Shown here piece after piece: positions 1-10,238 of a stretch of 21,551 nucleotides of DNA (the first letter of the stretch is position 1; every line of letters begins with the position of its first letter). The stretch is from Planoprotostelium fungivorum. Its lineage: Eukaryota > Evosea > Variosea > Cavosteliida > Cavosteliaceae. The stretch covers positions 1 through 21,551 of the forward strand of contig MDYQ01000346.1 of assembly GCA_003024175.1 (NCBI GenBank), given 5' to 3'. The notes under the pieces are model-generated. The model ran no database searches. It saw only the letters and a list, made by a program, of their open reading frames with translations, and was not told the DNA's origin. The translations under genes and the position numbers were made by a program.

Positions 1-65
1 GGCTGGGCTGTTTCTCGAAAATTTTTGTTTTCGGAATTCGCATCTGCGAACCGCACTTTGCGACT
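1..65 (+). repeat. Left terminal inverted repeat
   Basis: Begins GGCTGGGCTGTTTCTCGAAA and matches the reverse complement of 2492-2556 with only a few mismatches. It may continue beyond the window edge. A looser match extends to a shared AATCCTGCTTCAA-like stretch near 75-90. Confidence 0.85.
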
Positions 66-148
66 AGTTCAATCCTGCTTCAAAAAATGGACCCCACCAC
101 ACGTGCAACTGAAGACTTATCACCAATCTCAACCTCGATAGAGAGCCG

Positions 149-2008
149 ATGGAAGGCATCACATCTGCCGAGCCAAACACTACCACCGATTCCACTGCTC
201 CTGACATGAGCGAATGGACAGAAGATCAGCGGTCTTTATGGAAGCTTTTTAATGACCCTAAAAACAGAGAGGTGAGCATGTACTTAAACTTTCCATTCTC
301 AAATCTCTCGTAGTTTATCAATTCCACACCTGGTTTTCGTCTACAGTATCCTGACGAGCCCGCCTCCAACATCAGTAGAAAAAGAAGACCTGAGGCTCGA
401 ACTGCTAAGGTGGATCTCAAGAAGGTCGCAACAAACAACAATTTTCACAATATACGCCCCTGGATCGATCCCGCTCTCATTCGCGGTTTGGACGACCAAA
501 TAACCTGGGAGGGGTTGACACCAGAGTCTGCCGTTTCAAAGGATGTTATCATACGTAACAAGGGTAGATACAACAACACTCCAGAGGAATTCTCTATAGA
601 TATGGCTAAGCTTATTGTACAATATTCGAAGTGAGTATAGAAATTAATAATAGTACTAATTATCTTTAGTCTACGCGACTCCCAAGCGATGGGGGATGTT
701 ATAAGGATGTACATGAACTGGTTTGGCGCTTACCTCAAGGGACCTGGATGTATTCTGTGGAAGACAGTCTACCGTTACGATCGTATCCGCAACAAAAAGG
801 TTGTTCACGTCGAGGATGTGCGCTTTGATCTAAAGAACAAGATCAATCTGAAGAATATGCTCGCACCGGCTGTCTTCAAATCAACTCCTGATAGCAAAAG
901 GAGTACAACTTCTTCAATCTGTGGTGGGCTCACGAGGATCGTAACGAATTTGAGAACATCGAGTACAACCCTATTGCTAAGCACAACAATTCTCACTCCA
1001 ATCTATTCAATATCTACAATCCGGGGCGCTATCTACAACGCAACTGGTCAGAGCGTGAGAGGACAGAGGATGGCAAGGACGTAGACAAGTACCCGCACGC
1101 TAGCGCTTACTACTGATGCTCCATCTTCTTTGAACACGTCCGTCAGATCTGGTGTAATGGTAATGAGGAGCTCTATCGCTACACCATCCATCTCTTGGCG
1201 TATTTTTACCAGCACGTAAGATGATATCTGACTACATCATCTGACATATATCCAGCCTGAATTACGCCCAGACGTTGCCATTATTCTATACAGGAAGGAG
1301 GGCTCAGGGAAATCCATCATTGTGGACATTTTTGGTCAGCTCTTTGGTCAGAATTACGTCACAATTGACGCCGCACGCTTCAACAGTCAGTTCAGTGCCG
1401 TCTTAGACTGCAAGCTACTTGCTTTTTGGGACGAAGGAAGCATCAATGACGACAAGACCATCACTGCTCTGAAGGAACGAATTACCTCTGAGACTCTCAA
1501 GGTCCGCCCAATGTACAAAGAGACCAAGATTGTTGACAACTATCTTCGCTGGATCATTGCCACCAATATCCCGCAACGAAAACTCATCACACCTAAACAA
1601 CGACGTGCTGTCATCCTTGGTACTTCCAATATCCTCTGCGGGCGTCAGGGTGACCCCACTGCTGTCGCGTGGTTCAAAGAAATTCTCAGCATCAACCCCA
1701 CCGACCTCGCTGTGTGCCTATCAAGAATATCTCTGGACGGCTTTGAACCACGCAACGTGTACAAGACATCCACTGAGAAGCAATGGCTGCAAGACCAGCT
1801 CCCTTCAGTACAGGAATTCTGGCTAGACAGCATCAAGGCTGAACGTATCGGCAATGACAGCTACTGGGCTCAAAACGACCCCAACCATGAAGTTTATCCT
1901 CGTAACAGATTCGGTATTTACGTGTCAAAGACAGACATCTACAAGAGCTACGTAGACTGGTACGGTCTTACCAAGGAATCAAAGATGGTGGCTGAGAATG
2001 AATTCTGA
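149..2008 (+). pseudogene. Primase-type SF3 helicase (DUF5906-like), decayed
   Basis: A spliced gene starting at the ATG at 149. Visible exon segments are 149-271, 347-630 and 670 onward, with a later intron at about 1216-1255; these introns are about 39-75 nt. The part around 1003-1032 reads LFNIYNPGR, like the FN-x-W-type motif that precedes the helicase in phage and plasmid primases. Walker A (GSGKS) is at 1301-1315, a Walker B-like LLAFWDEG follows near 1412-1436, and a sensor-like RWIIATN lies near 1550. This order fits superfamily 3 helicases that unwind DNA during replication. The N-terminal ~250 residues match nothing I recognise, and a primase catalytic domain is not evident. About two breaks interrupt the gene, so I treat it as a fossil. 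Confidence 0.7.
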
Positions 2009-2491
2009 GTTTATCCTAAACCCCCGAGTTTATCAGAAAACAAATGATTGTAATCCGAGCGTTCAACAAGAGATTTGATCAATTGGACCAAACTGAGAAG
2101 CACCATCACCGCACGTCTGAAAAGGCAGGACGCTAAATCAAATATGAACATGTAGCTCTCCATCTGTGTGGAATGGATGACTTTGTGATTTTACTTCTAT
2201 TTTTTTTGCAGTCATTTGGAGCCCTGTGGAGGTCTTGGAGACGCAGCAACAAAAAATATGGAGAATAAAGATTGGGACTCACCGTGAGAGAGGGACCAAA
2301 GTAAGTTGATGTTAGCTGTGACGCGTTTGGAAGGAAGACTATAACAATTCAGCAAACGACAGAGCAAAGACCTGAAGAGAAACCTGACTTGTTGAACATG
2401 GAGCAGCAATGACATAATGAGAGCTGTGACGTATTGGATGACCTGTTTGCAAGCAAAACCTCAGGAAATTGAAGCAGGATGAGATCACAAC
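2009..2491. other. 3' part of the helicase element, no clear gene
   Basis: Non-coding or decayed sequence between the helicase stop and the right inverted repeat. On the minus strand, about 2217-2288 resembles the first intron of the Crinkler-like gene, including a GGTGAGTC donor-like start (reported under findings). No other gene is supported. Confidence 0.5.
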
Positions 2492-2556
2492 AGTCGCAAA
2501 GTGCGGTTTGCAGATGCGAATTCTGAAACCAAAAATTTTCGAAAAACAGCCCAGCC
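2492..2556 (-). repeat. Right terminal inverted repeat
   Basis: Reverse complement of the left end, finishing CAGCCCAGCC at 2547-2556. The bases that follow begin a block shared with position 9822, so the element abuts or is inserted in another repeat. Confidence 0.85.
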
Positions 2557-2665
2557 AGCCCTGATGCCCTGGCAGAAAGGATCTGGAGACGAGAGAAGAA
2601 CGTTTTGAGTGAGGAGTTTATCTAGGATACTCAAGACCAGTTTCGATATCCAGGAGGAGTATAAT
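2557..2665 (+). repeat. Fragment of the small-ORF module (left end)
   Basis: About 105 bp shared with 9822-9935 and, inverted, partly with 20717-20781. It contains the shared CTGGCAGAAAGGAT and TATCTAGGATACTCAA stretches. In the other two copies it lies at the 3' side of the Pro-rich small ORF. Here the rest of the module is missing. Confidence 0.8.
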
Positions 2666-3765
2666 CAGGTTAACTTGTAAATGCGTGAGGATACAGCCCT
2701 CACCTGTTGAATGCACAAGGTTCTGCTTGTTCAACCTCAACTCAGTTTGATGCGCGGTAGTCTTGTGATTGATGACGAGTGATGCGTATGTACGCACGCA
2801 TCACGTCTTACACGCGCATCACAATTCCTCCACTTGCCACCATAAGCCTTATTGGGGGTGTATATTATTGTCTTGAGGTGAGAGCATTATGGAGCGTGTT
2901 TCCCCTCCACCCCCATGATACAGTTGTCCTCGGAGACTAGGCTCTTTAGCGGAACACAGGATCTCTCATTCCTCCTGTACCATAGAACTGTTGCTATCTA
3001 AAGACACAATGGGCCGCTTTGTATTATATTTATTCATTTCATGCCAAGTTTGCTCAAACACAATGAAAAACGCAACATGCATAGGATGGATAATCAATAA
3101 ACAATAAATGGACCACCATGAAATAAATTCTACCCATGTCATTTCTGGGGTCTTTGCAAATCCCTCATTGAATGTATTACTTGTGAATTGAGTGCTGCCA
3201 GTCCTTTCTGTCTCGATGTCAAAGTACACATAATCCGTACCTGGACCAAGGAAGCGTTTGAGCAACTTGTAGAGAAACCACCAAGTCACTGAGGTGTTCA
3301 GGGGGCATACATGAAGTTTGGATGGTAGTCAAATGGTGCATTGAGAATAAATCACTTCTCTCCCAACTACTGGAATATTGTTTCAATTTTTCTGGTTGGT
3401 TCCGAAGGCGGGAAATTCTCAGAAATTTTGACAGAGTTTCCCCCACCCAGAACGTCAGTTTTCTGCAGTTTGGAATTTTTTTCTTCATTCCCTGTCAAGA
3501 AATATGACATTAGGAGACACAACACTATGTTATGATGCTATGCTGTAGAGAAGGAATATCAACAACAAAAGGAATTGATTTAACGGTCTACAATTGTATT
3601 GTGTAATAAAAGGGGATTGTTCAAAGCCCATCCCCAAGAAGAGGTCTTGAACTTATACCATCCAACTCATCCATCCTCGTGAATCCTTTACCCTCTTATC
3701 AAGTGTGAGAACATCCATCTCTAACACTCAGCACTCAAGTCAATTGATTATCATTTAGCATGTAT
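2666..3765. other. Intergenic, repeat remnants
   Basis: No supportable gene in about 1.1 kb. A 107-codon minus-strand reading frame (2966-3289), rich in aromatic residues, has no recognisable domain. Around 3330-3375 a ~40-bp stretch resembles 12195-12232 (shared minus-strand peptide PVVGREVI), which points to remnants of one dispersed repeat. I see no tRNA and no clear polyadenylation signal for the gene that ends at 3766. Confidence 0.5.
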
Positions 3766-6091
3766 CTATTTTCTTGTCATTCTCTGCATCATACTTTGTG
3801 CTTTTGCTTTCTCTCCAAGAGTAGACAGCAGATTTGCCAGGCGCAGTATACTCAAGTTGTTCTCTTGTGCTTCTAGCTGACTGTATAGGGCTTCTGCATG
3901 CCGACCTATCTCATCAATGTACTTCTTGTTGCTTGTCTGTCCTTGTATGAAATCCTTTGATAACTGTATTGGTTTGATTATTGATACATCTTCATCATCT
4001 TACCTGCTCAAATAAGCTAAGGTGCTCAAGTGCTGTACCTTGCGATGAATAAGGAATTATGATATCCATAATGCTATCTAGCATCAACTCCTCTGCAATA
4101 ATCTGCTCTTTGAATGCGCCACAAATTTTTGATTGGATCTCAAGTAACTGTTTTCCTCATCAATATATCACATTTCATCTCCTTACATATATCAATCGAC
4201 CTGTGGTGACTGGAGAAGGAGGCCCCCCATTGGTTTCTCTTGTCATGGCACCCTGTATGGTCCCACTGATTGATTTCAAGAGCTCCTGCAATCTGTCATA
4301 CAGAGTAGAGGATGACTGCCCACAGTAATAACATTGGAGTCTGGTTGAAGGAAATCTGCTATGTGCTGGATCATTCCTATAACAGACTTGGTTTCGCTCT
4401 GTGAGATGGGATTGTACAATGCAGAAATGTAGTTGGATATGTTTGGTGCTACTATGTTCATGACCAATGTAGGAATGAGATTGTTGTCTTCATCCTCTGG
4501 GTCAATCGTATTGTCCTGCAACAATAGTGAGATATTCCTAATCGAGTGATATACCTGTGCTCCATAGTCCAATAGTTGAGTGAACCAATCAAGATCTTCA
4601 AATTGCTCCTTGAGAGGATCCCACTTGATGCATTGGAGACGGACCAACGGAGCCAGAAGAGAGGGCAAACTTAGGGAGACGTATGCATCTCTGTAACTGC
4701 TTGGATACAGATGTTTCCAAAGCTGAAATCGTTGCTTGATTCTCTCAATGGAATGGAATTCTTCGTCTACATCCTCAAATAGTTGATCCGCCCTGTCCAT
4801 CAGATCTCCTGTGGCATCTTAATGTTTACTGACTGTCCTTGATGCTCACTGATTTCGTAATTTGGTTCTGCATCGTCTGTTTGATGCCACAGTTGCTCAG
4901 GTGTCAACTTTTCACTTTTAACTCTCTTGTATTTCCCGCGAATGTTGAGTAGCTGTTTCTCGTATTCCTCGATCTCTGGTGCCTGTTTCATTCAGCATGG
5001 AGGAGTATCGAAATTCTTCACCTTCTCCTCCATGCATTCACAATAGTCGTTGATGAATTGCTTCATGGACCTGAAGAAGTCTCTCTCCTTCTCCACCTTG
5101 TCCTTGTCCTTATCCATTCTCTCTAGGGTACTCCGGCAATCTGCCATCTCTAGATCGAGCTCTTTCATCTTGTCTTCCCTCTCTCCTTGAGCTTTCTGCA
5201 GTTCCTGTCCGAACAATTTTCCTACCTTAGCTTCCACATCTTGATATTTGACCTTCCTCTTGTCAGTGTTGTTCAGATGCAATTACACCCACCTTTGTCA
5301 GGTCGCTGTCCACCGTCCGTGGTCTCTTTGTCTTCGGTTTCCGTTCCTTCTGGTTCACTCCGTTCAATATCTCTGCGCTCCTCTTGTCCAACTTTCCTCC
5401 TCCCTTTCTGATCATGCTCAACCGCCACCGTTGGATATCCTCGTCCACTTACAAGTTCAGCGGAGTTGAAATATCCAACATCACATGTCACCTTCTTCTT
5501 CCTCCTCCTCCATCTTCTCTGCTTCTTCAGCGTTCAATATTGTCACGTTCTCTACAACTGATACTTGTCAAATGTTGGTTCCAACCTTGATATTGACCCA
5601 CCTACAGGCTCTTCCTCTTGATTCAACTGCGCTTCGCTGGACAGCTGCTCGGCGATTCCATCGTGAAATCCACTTCCACTCTGTGCCTCGATCAACTCGG
5701 GATCCTCTACACTGTGAGTTATATTCAGAAAAAGGATCACGCCTCCATCTTACTCAGTGATAAAGCTCAGTGAATTCTGTTTCAATTTACGAATAGAGTC
5801 TGCATCGTAACTTGCAGAATAAGATGCAATAGACTCGGTGGACACCTCTGTTTGTGATAGATGACTGAATCCTTTGATCTTCTTCTTCCCCGCTATTGGT
5901 TCTGCAATCAAATCGTTGCCCTCCTCGGTATCTAAAAAACTGAGGATCTTCTTCTGTGGTGGCATTATTATTTTGGCTGTGGGGGCGGGTTTAGAACCAA
6001 TTTGTGTTTGCCCTTGATCCTCCTCTTCTTCGATATTGGATCTCGTCTTTCGGTGCATGACATTCCTACGGGCGCCCTTTCTGAACATCAT
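3766..6091 (-). CDS. GCFC-domain protein, PAXBP1/GCFC2-like splicing factor
   Basis: About 11 exons on the minus strand. The basic start MMFRKGARRN and a later LSFLDTEEG match the N-terminal pattern of PAXBP1/GCFC2/ILP1. Next come an acidic region, a WRLSMIRKGG stretch (family W-x-x-x-Q-I-R-x-G), a Lys/Glu coiled coil with FFRSMKQFINDYCECMEEKV, and the GCFC domain with YVSLSLPSLLAPLVRLQ. Family members join the intron-lariat spliceosome and its disassembly; that role is inferred from the family. Supported exons: 6091-5754, 5711-5565, 5447-5293, 5258-5022, 4982-4834, 4792-4555, 4515-4324, 4285-4187, 4147-4004, 3963-3766. One small exon between 5565 and 5447 could not be placed. Apart from it the frame holds through introns of 34-46 nt to TAG at 3766-3768, so the gene looks intact. 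The R repeat starts 19 bp upstream of the start codon. Confidence 0.88.
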
Positions 6092-6110
6092 GGTCGTTGG
6101 TGTTGAATGG

Positions 6111-6358
6111 CATCATAGTAAAAGAGGGTATTATCCATTTCTCTACAACTCTCCTCGCACTGAATGCTCACCTCCTGTGTTCTGTTTGGTAATCCTCTGC
6201 AAAACATTTGTAAGCGTTTGTGTGCTCTGTACTTGCTTTAAGCAGTCTGGGTGGAAATCTATGCACTCACTCAAATCATACAAAAGACACAAGGAGACAA
6301 AAAGCAGCTGCTTATAAATAGACTGAGTTGAAACGGGTACGTACAATTTATTTGTGCT
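6111..6358 (-). repeat. R repeat, copy 1 (upstream of GCFC gene)
   Basis: A ~248-bp copy of a repeat found five times here. On the minus strand it runs from an AAATAAATTG stretch, through a TATA-like TATTTATAAG with CAGCTG, to the shared end TTTTACTATGATG. It lies 19 bp upstream of the GCFC start codon in the same direction, so it probably includes that gene's promoter or leader. The 100-aa ORF that precedes R elsewhere is absent. Confidence 0.85.
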
Positions 6359-6663
6359 CCACCGCACTTCTCTATTTGCTCACAGTGGACCTGTTCGGCT
6401 TTTCCCATAGATAGTTGTAGGAAACAGAATAACCTGGACCTGTGGCCTTCCAACGGCTGTTGTCTGCCACATGTTTGTTGTCTGTGGTTGGAGTTCCATT
6501 AGGAAGGGTACAATTTATAGAATTTCTTCATTCCTAGATGATCAAGTGAACCAGTGTATAGACATGAGTGAGGAGGCGATCTGTTGATAATAATTAGCAA
6601 GGAGTGTCTGAGGGTAACAATGTATATTATTCAGTGTGTGTTACATTTTTCCATCTCACATTT
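6359..6663. other. Intergenic between Crinkler-like stop and R copy 1
   Basis: About 300 bp holding the 3' flank of the Crinkler-like gene. I see no gene, RNA or repeat boundary here. Confidence 0.5.
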
Positions 6664-9391
6664 TCAACCTAAGGTATTCCTTCCTTCGTCAGCACTGAGC
6701 ACAACATGGAGAATGCAGGGGGGCAGGAAATCAGCAAATTGGTCTCTAGTGATGATTGCAAGGTCAGGTCGATTCTCAAGGAATTCGGCAAGGGTTCTTT
6801 GTGACAGATAGGGATCTAGCTTGCGGTTGGTGATATATACCAGGAGCGGAGGATTGCTGAATTCACTTCCTCTTGTTACCCCTTTGGCTTGAGTGTACCA
6901 TTTCTCAATCATTGTAGTTGTCACTTTATCCTCTGCTCTAGTGTCTAATTCTTCATGCATATCAGTCATGTAGTAGTGAATGAAATAAATCTCACCTTCA
7001 TGCCGAAGCTGTTCCCAAATCAGGTGGCATCCTGCTTCATCAGTTGTGCAGATACGTATATCAAACACTGGATTGCCTGGAAAGCAGAGGAAGGTACCAT
7101 TGGGAGGAGGATGCAAAAAGCCACCCACAACTTCTCGTTCAGGATTATAAGTGTGAGGCTTCCTTGTGACACACTGGCGTTGATCGTACTGTATAATATT
7201 GGGAATTATTGGGTACTTCTGGGCAGAGTATGGAGCTGCTGAAATTGCACCTGGTATAGAGACTGATCGACCAGCACATCTCATCACGTGATGGCGGATA
7301 GACTGATATTCACAGATGACCTGAAATATCATCAAAATCATTCTGTACAATCCTGCACCTTTTCAAAATTCTGCCAGTGGACCTTGTCGCTGATTTTGTG
7401 CATTGTGAAGGGAATTCCGTACTCCTTGATAGCAAGACTGAGCACGTGGTGCGGTACAGTGATGTGTCCATCGTCCAAGTACAGACACCCTTTAAATGAG
7501 AAGTCCCGCATCTTTTCTCTCATTCTACTCCCTTCTTCTAATTGTGACAGCGAGACATTAGCAAGACTGTACAGTACTAATTGCTTCCCATCCTCTCCAA
7601 ATGAGCTCAGAATTTGTTTTGGCTGGATTCATTTCATTATTCATTTGACAATCAGAGGAACATACCTTATACACGTTGGCAAACTCTATCTCAAAAAATC
7701 TCTCAAGGATATCAGGTCTTGTTTCAGTGGGGTACTCTTCAAGCACAAAGATCATTGCTTCCAGCATTCTTGGTATTACCCCATACTGCTTGATGAGTGT
7801 CTGAACCTTTGAGTCCTGAAGTGCAGGGTGGCTCTTGATGGTCTGGAGCTTGTGACAGATTCCCAGAGCATGGTCAGCAGATAAGAGTGGTAGCTGTATA
7901 TCTTCTGTTGTAAAGTCGCTGATAGTGGCAAAGAATCGGACTTGCTCTGGAAGGAGGGTTCCGGCAAAGATGGGTATGATGTACGTCTTGAAGTGTGCTG
8001 TGATGGTTGTTGGGTCCTCTTTTGAGATCTGTTCTGTCATGAGCCGACAGATGATATGTGCAAAGGATCTCAGGTGTTGTTGGGAGGGGCTGATAAATTG
8101 GCAGTCATCTACCATGATGAAGACAGCTCTCCATCCGCTTGACTTCTCAATGGTAGCCCCGATACATTTGTATACATCAACGGTCCCAAAGGATCTGGCA
8201 GATAATGTACCATTGTTGCGCGTTGCCCAGGAGCAGCCTTGACTGAAGCGTATGAACATTCTCGACGCAATAAGATTGTCAAATTCTTCTCCTTCCCAAG
8301 AGTCTCCATTCCCAAGACTGATAGTGATGTATACAGAGTCACGGATTGACTCCTTAAACTCTTCGTCTAGTTCCTTTGGTGCATCAGAAAAATACAATTG
8401 GCGCACCACTCACTCCTTCGGCCAGTGCCTGCATATGTGCTCTCAAAATGGATAGCATAGTAGTTTTACCAATTCCTGAAAGTCCACAGAGATATCCCAG
8501 TGTGTGCTTCTGCTTCACTGACTCCAATCGGTTCTTCCAGTTGTTCTTCACAATGTTGAAAAGTGCCTTGATCGTATTCTGGCGGTCTTCAATTGGCAGA
8601 TTCATGTTCCTAGGTGGCAGAGAATTATGCCAGCTTGCAAGTTTTGATGGCACTTCAAAACCTACCAAACTTGAGAACATAGTCAAAAACATATAATTAA
8701 GCAGCCAAAGACCCTTCAAGGCCTCCTCTGTGTGAGCTATAGCTTTAGAGGCCGTAGAGACCCGTAGAGGCTCTCTAGAGACACCGCGACAAAAATATAG
8801 AGAATATAAAGAGAATAAAGAAGGGTCGACACTCACTGGCGGGGGCGGTCTGAGTGGGAGGGGCCTGAACTGCANTGTTGAAAAGTGCCTTGATTGTATT
8901 CTGGCGGTCTTCAATTGGCAGATTCATGTTCCTAGGTGGCAGAGAGTTATGCCAGCTTGCAAGTTTTGATGGCACTTCAAAACCTACCAAACTTGAGAAC
9001 ATAGTCAAAAAAATGTGATTAAGCAGCCAAAAACCCTTCAAGGCCTCCTTTGTGTGAGATAGAGCTTGAGAGGCCTGGAGAGCCCCACAGAGGCCCTGGA
9101 GACACCGCGACAAGAATATAGAGGATGTAAAGAGAATAAAGAAAACTGAGACTCACCAAGCGGGGTGGACTGGCCAGCTTGACTAACAATCCAATTGCCT
9201 GTCAAGGCGGGGCGGGTGCCAGGGAGAGTGAGTTGGGTGATTGCACCAACTTGGCCAGGGGCGGGGCGGAGCGTGATGGGACGGCTGGGATCTAGAGTGA
9301 AGGCACCGGCGATGTTAGCGATGATGTTGGCATCATCATTCACCATCACGAGATTCGCCCCTGTGGGGTCATTTGTAACTTGAAGTGCCAT
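6664..9391 (-). CDS. Crinkler-like P-loop NTPase protein (CRN/RHS-like), crossing an assembly joint
   Basis: The ATG at 9391 starts a 78-residue header (MALQVTNDPTGANLV...) ending at a GGTGAGTC donor near 9157. The next supported part holds Walker A GLSGIGKTT, ending at 8414. Then follow 8373-7666, with a Walker B-like FIMVDDCQF, then 7622-7359, and 7320-6664 ending in TGA. The internal introns are 38-43 nt and keep frame. This layout, a header plus NTPase plus a variable C-terminal region, fits the Crinkler/RHS-like families of oomycetes, fungi and other microbial eukaryotes, some secreted and some nuclear. No signal peptide is evident. The C-terminal ~300 residues may be a nuclease-like effector domain but I see no firm motif. 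The N at 8875 joins two similar 5' halves, so header and body may come from two alleles or paralogs. Acceptor of the first intron is uncertain. Confidence 0.65.
8553..9140. repeat. Tandem near-duplicate of the Crinkler-like 5' region, joined by N
   Basis: About 8566-8830 and 8876-9140 are nearly identical, separated near the N at 8875. The intron portions differ more than the exon portions. The exon before the donor differs: minus strand ...QAPPTQTAPA on the left versus ...QAGQSTPL on the right. Two alleles or paralogs appear to have been joined. Confidence 0.8.
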
Positions 9392-9821
9392 GTATGACCT
9401 GTTGTCAATCAGACGGCAAAGACGTCGGAGGGTGTGAAGAAAATTGAAAGACGACCGATAAATTGAGCGAGTCGTGAGATGTGTTAGACGGTACCTTACA
9501 TCGACTCAGAAAACGTGAAAAATGCATCGGTGTCTACAGAGAGAAGTCGAAAATATTTAGATCAAGCATGTCGTTACCTGTGGACGCACTCGAAATGAAG
9601 TCTATATAGGGCGTACGATACGGACCGAAGATCTAAGAAGAAATAAGTCATGTTAAAGATGGGCCGACGTTGATGTAACGAGAGCGGCGACGATTTGATC
9701 GGGCGTCTACCTGTGCGCGGCAAAGGTCTCTGGAAATTGACAACGGACCAGATTTTATGATATCTGTTTTTATTAATACGATATCGCGATAAATTCGGAA
9801 CGAAAAGTTTCGTGAAACAGC
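9392..9821 (-). other. Probable 5' leader of the Crinkler-like gene, plus a terminus-like sequence
   Basis: On the minus strand a TGACAACAG acceptor lies 7 nt before the ATG, with a donor-like GATGTAAGG near 9498. A second possible intron lies near 9531-9580 (ACAGGTAACG donor, TCTCTGTAG acceptor), so the leader may be spliced. The stretch 9780-9826 resembles the inverted repeat of the helicase element (GGGCTGTTTCACGAAAC on the minus strand). No coding gene is supported. Confidence 0.45.
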
Positions 9822-9903
9822 CCTGACACCCTGGCAGAAAGGATTGGAGACGAGAGATGAACGTTTTGAGTGAGGAATTTATCTAGGATACTCAAGACTA
9901 GCC

Positions 9904-10038
9904 TCAATATCCAGGAAAAGTAGAACCAGGTGGAACGCAAATTACTTGATTAGGTTTAGGTTCTGCAGGACGAGAAGGTGCAGGACGAGGCAGTTTGGGG
10001 AAATGAGGAGGTATGTAGGGGCGATCGTCACGCTGCAT
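9904..10038 (-). CDS. Small Pro-rich ORF, divergent from the 100-aa ORF (copy A)
   Basis: Forty-four codons beginning MQRDDRPYIPPHFP and ending FPGY. Two other copies (20240 and 20545, plus strand) also start MQRD and contain RPFIP, so the N-terminus is kept while the rest diverges. It reads away from the 100-aa ORF across a shared ~200-bp promoter region. No domain is recognised. It could be a genuine small disordered protein or chance conservation within a repeat. Confidence 0.35.
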   Translation of the reverse strand: MQRDDRPYIPPHFPKLPRPAPSRPAEPKPNQVICVPPGSTFPGY

Positions 10039-10054
10039 GTCTATAGTTTCAAGG

Positions 10055-10093
10055 TATGTAACGCATCTTGTTTTTTTCCCCCTTGGTTTCAGC
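10055..10093 (+). other. Possible 5' UTR intron of the 100-aa ORF
   Basis: GTATGTAACGCATCTTG, then a pyrimidine tract ending TTTCAG; the ~39-nt length matches other introns here. The other copies keep the donor and the tract, but TTTCAG reads TTTCAA, so splicing at the same place in all copies is doubtful. Confidence 0.35.
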
Positions 10094-10172
10094 GAAACAA
10101 AAAGCGAATCCTCTCATGATCTGAAGATCGCGTGATGGTGGGAGCGATCACGCACGACCGCCATTCTTGTGA

Positions 10173-10197
10173 AACGGAGATATAACTTTACTCCGTC
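10173..10197 (+). promoter_or_regulatory. Palindromic TATA-like element before the 100-aa ORF (copy A)
   Basis: ACGGAG, then ATATAACTTTA, then CTCCGT: a 6-bp inverted repeat around a TATAA core, about 45-65 bp before the ATG. Near-identical sequence occurs in the two copies at 20064-20088 and 20383-20408, where the core reads TTATAA. Confidence 0.45.
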
Positions 10198-10238
10198 TCT
10201 TAGAATCCGTTGTGGCAGAGTGCCCTCATGAGGATCTC

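Larger units (their letters stand above)
1..2556 (+). mobile_element. Terminal-inverted-repeat element carrying a primase-type SF3 helicase gene (fossil)
   Basis: The first ~65 bases of the window recur, inverted and with only a few differences, at 2492-2556. Weaker similarity continues inward to about 85 bp. Between the ends lies one spliced gene for a helicase and no recognisable transposase, integrase, capsid or polymerase. Such helicases occur in replicating elements, viruses and plasmids, so this could be a virus-like or replicon-like insertion or a cargo-carrying DNA transposon; the sequence does not settle which. The coding part is broken in about two places. The ends still match well, so it is probably fairly young. 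The left end coincides with the window edge, so the true boundary and any target-site duplication cannot be verified. Confidence 0.75.

Noticed and set aside
2966-3289. Possible membrane protein on the minus strand
   Set aside because: No recognisable domain or conserved neighbour and a start without context; left as intergenic remnant.
6111-6358. R as a solo LTR
   Set aside because: Ends are not TG...CA, no clear target duplication was found at any copy, and no internal retroelement genes are linked to it.
6143-6367. Open frames inside the R repeat (for example one containing NVLQRITKQNTGG)
   Set aside because: The frame is shared by several R copies but differences follow CpG decay, not codon position, some copies carry stops upstream, and a second frame is equally open. 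I do not call a gene.
7288-7812. A 174-codon plus-strand frame
   Set aside because: Antisense shadow of the Crinkler-like exons, which have in-frame introns and NTPase motifs.
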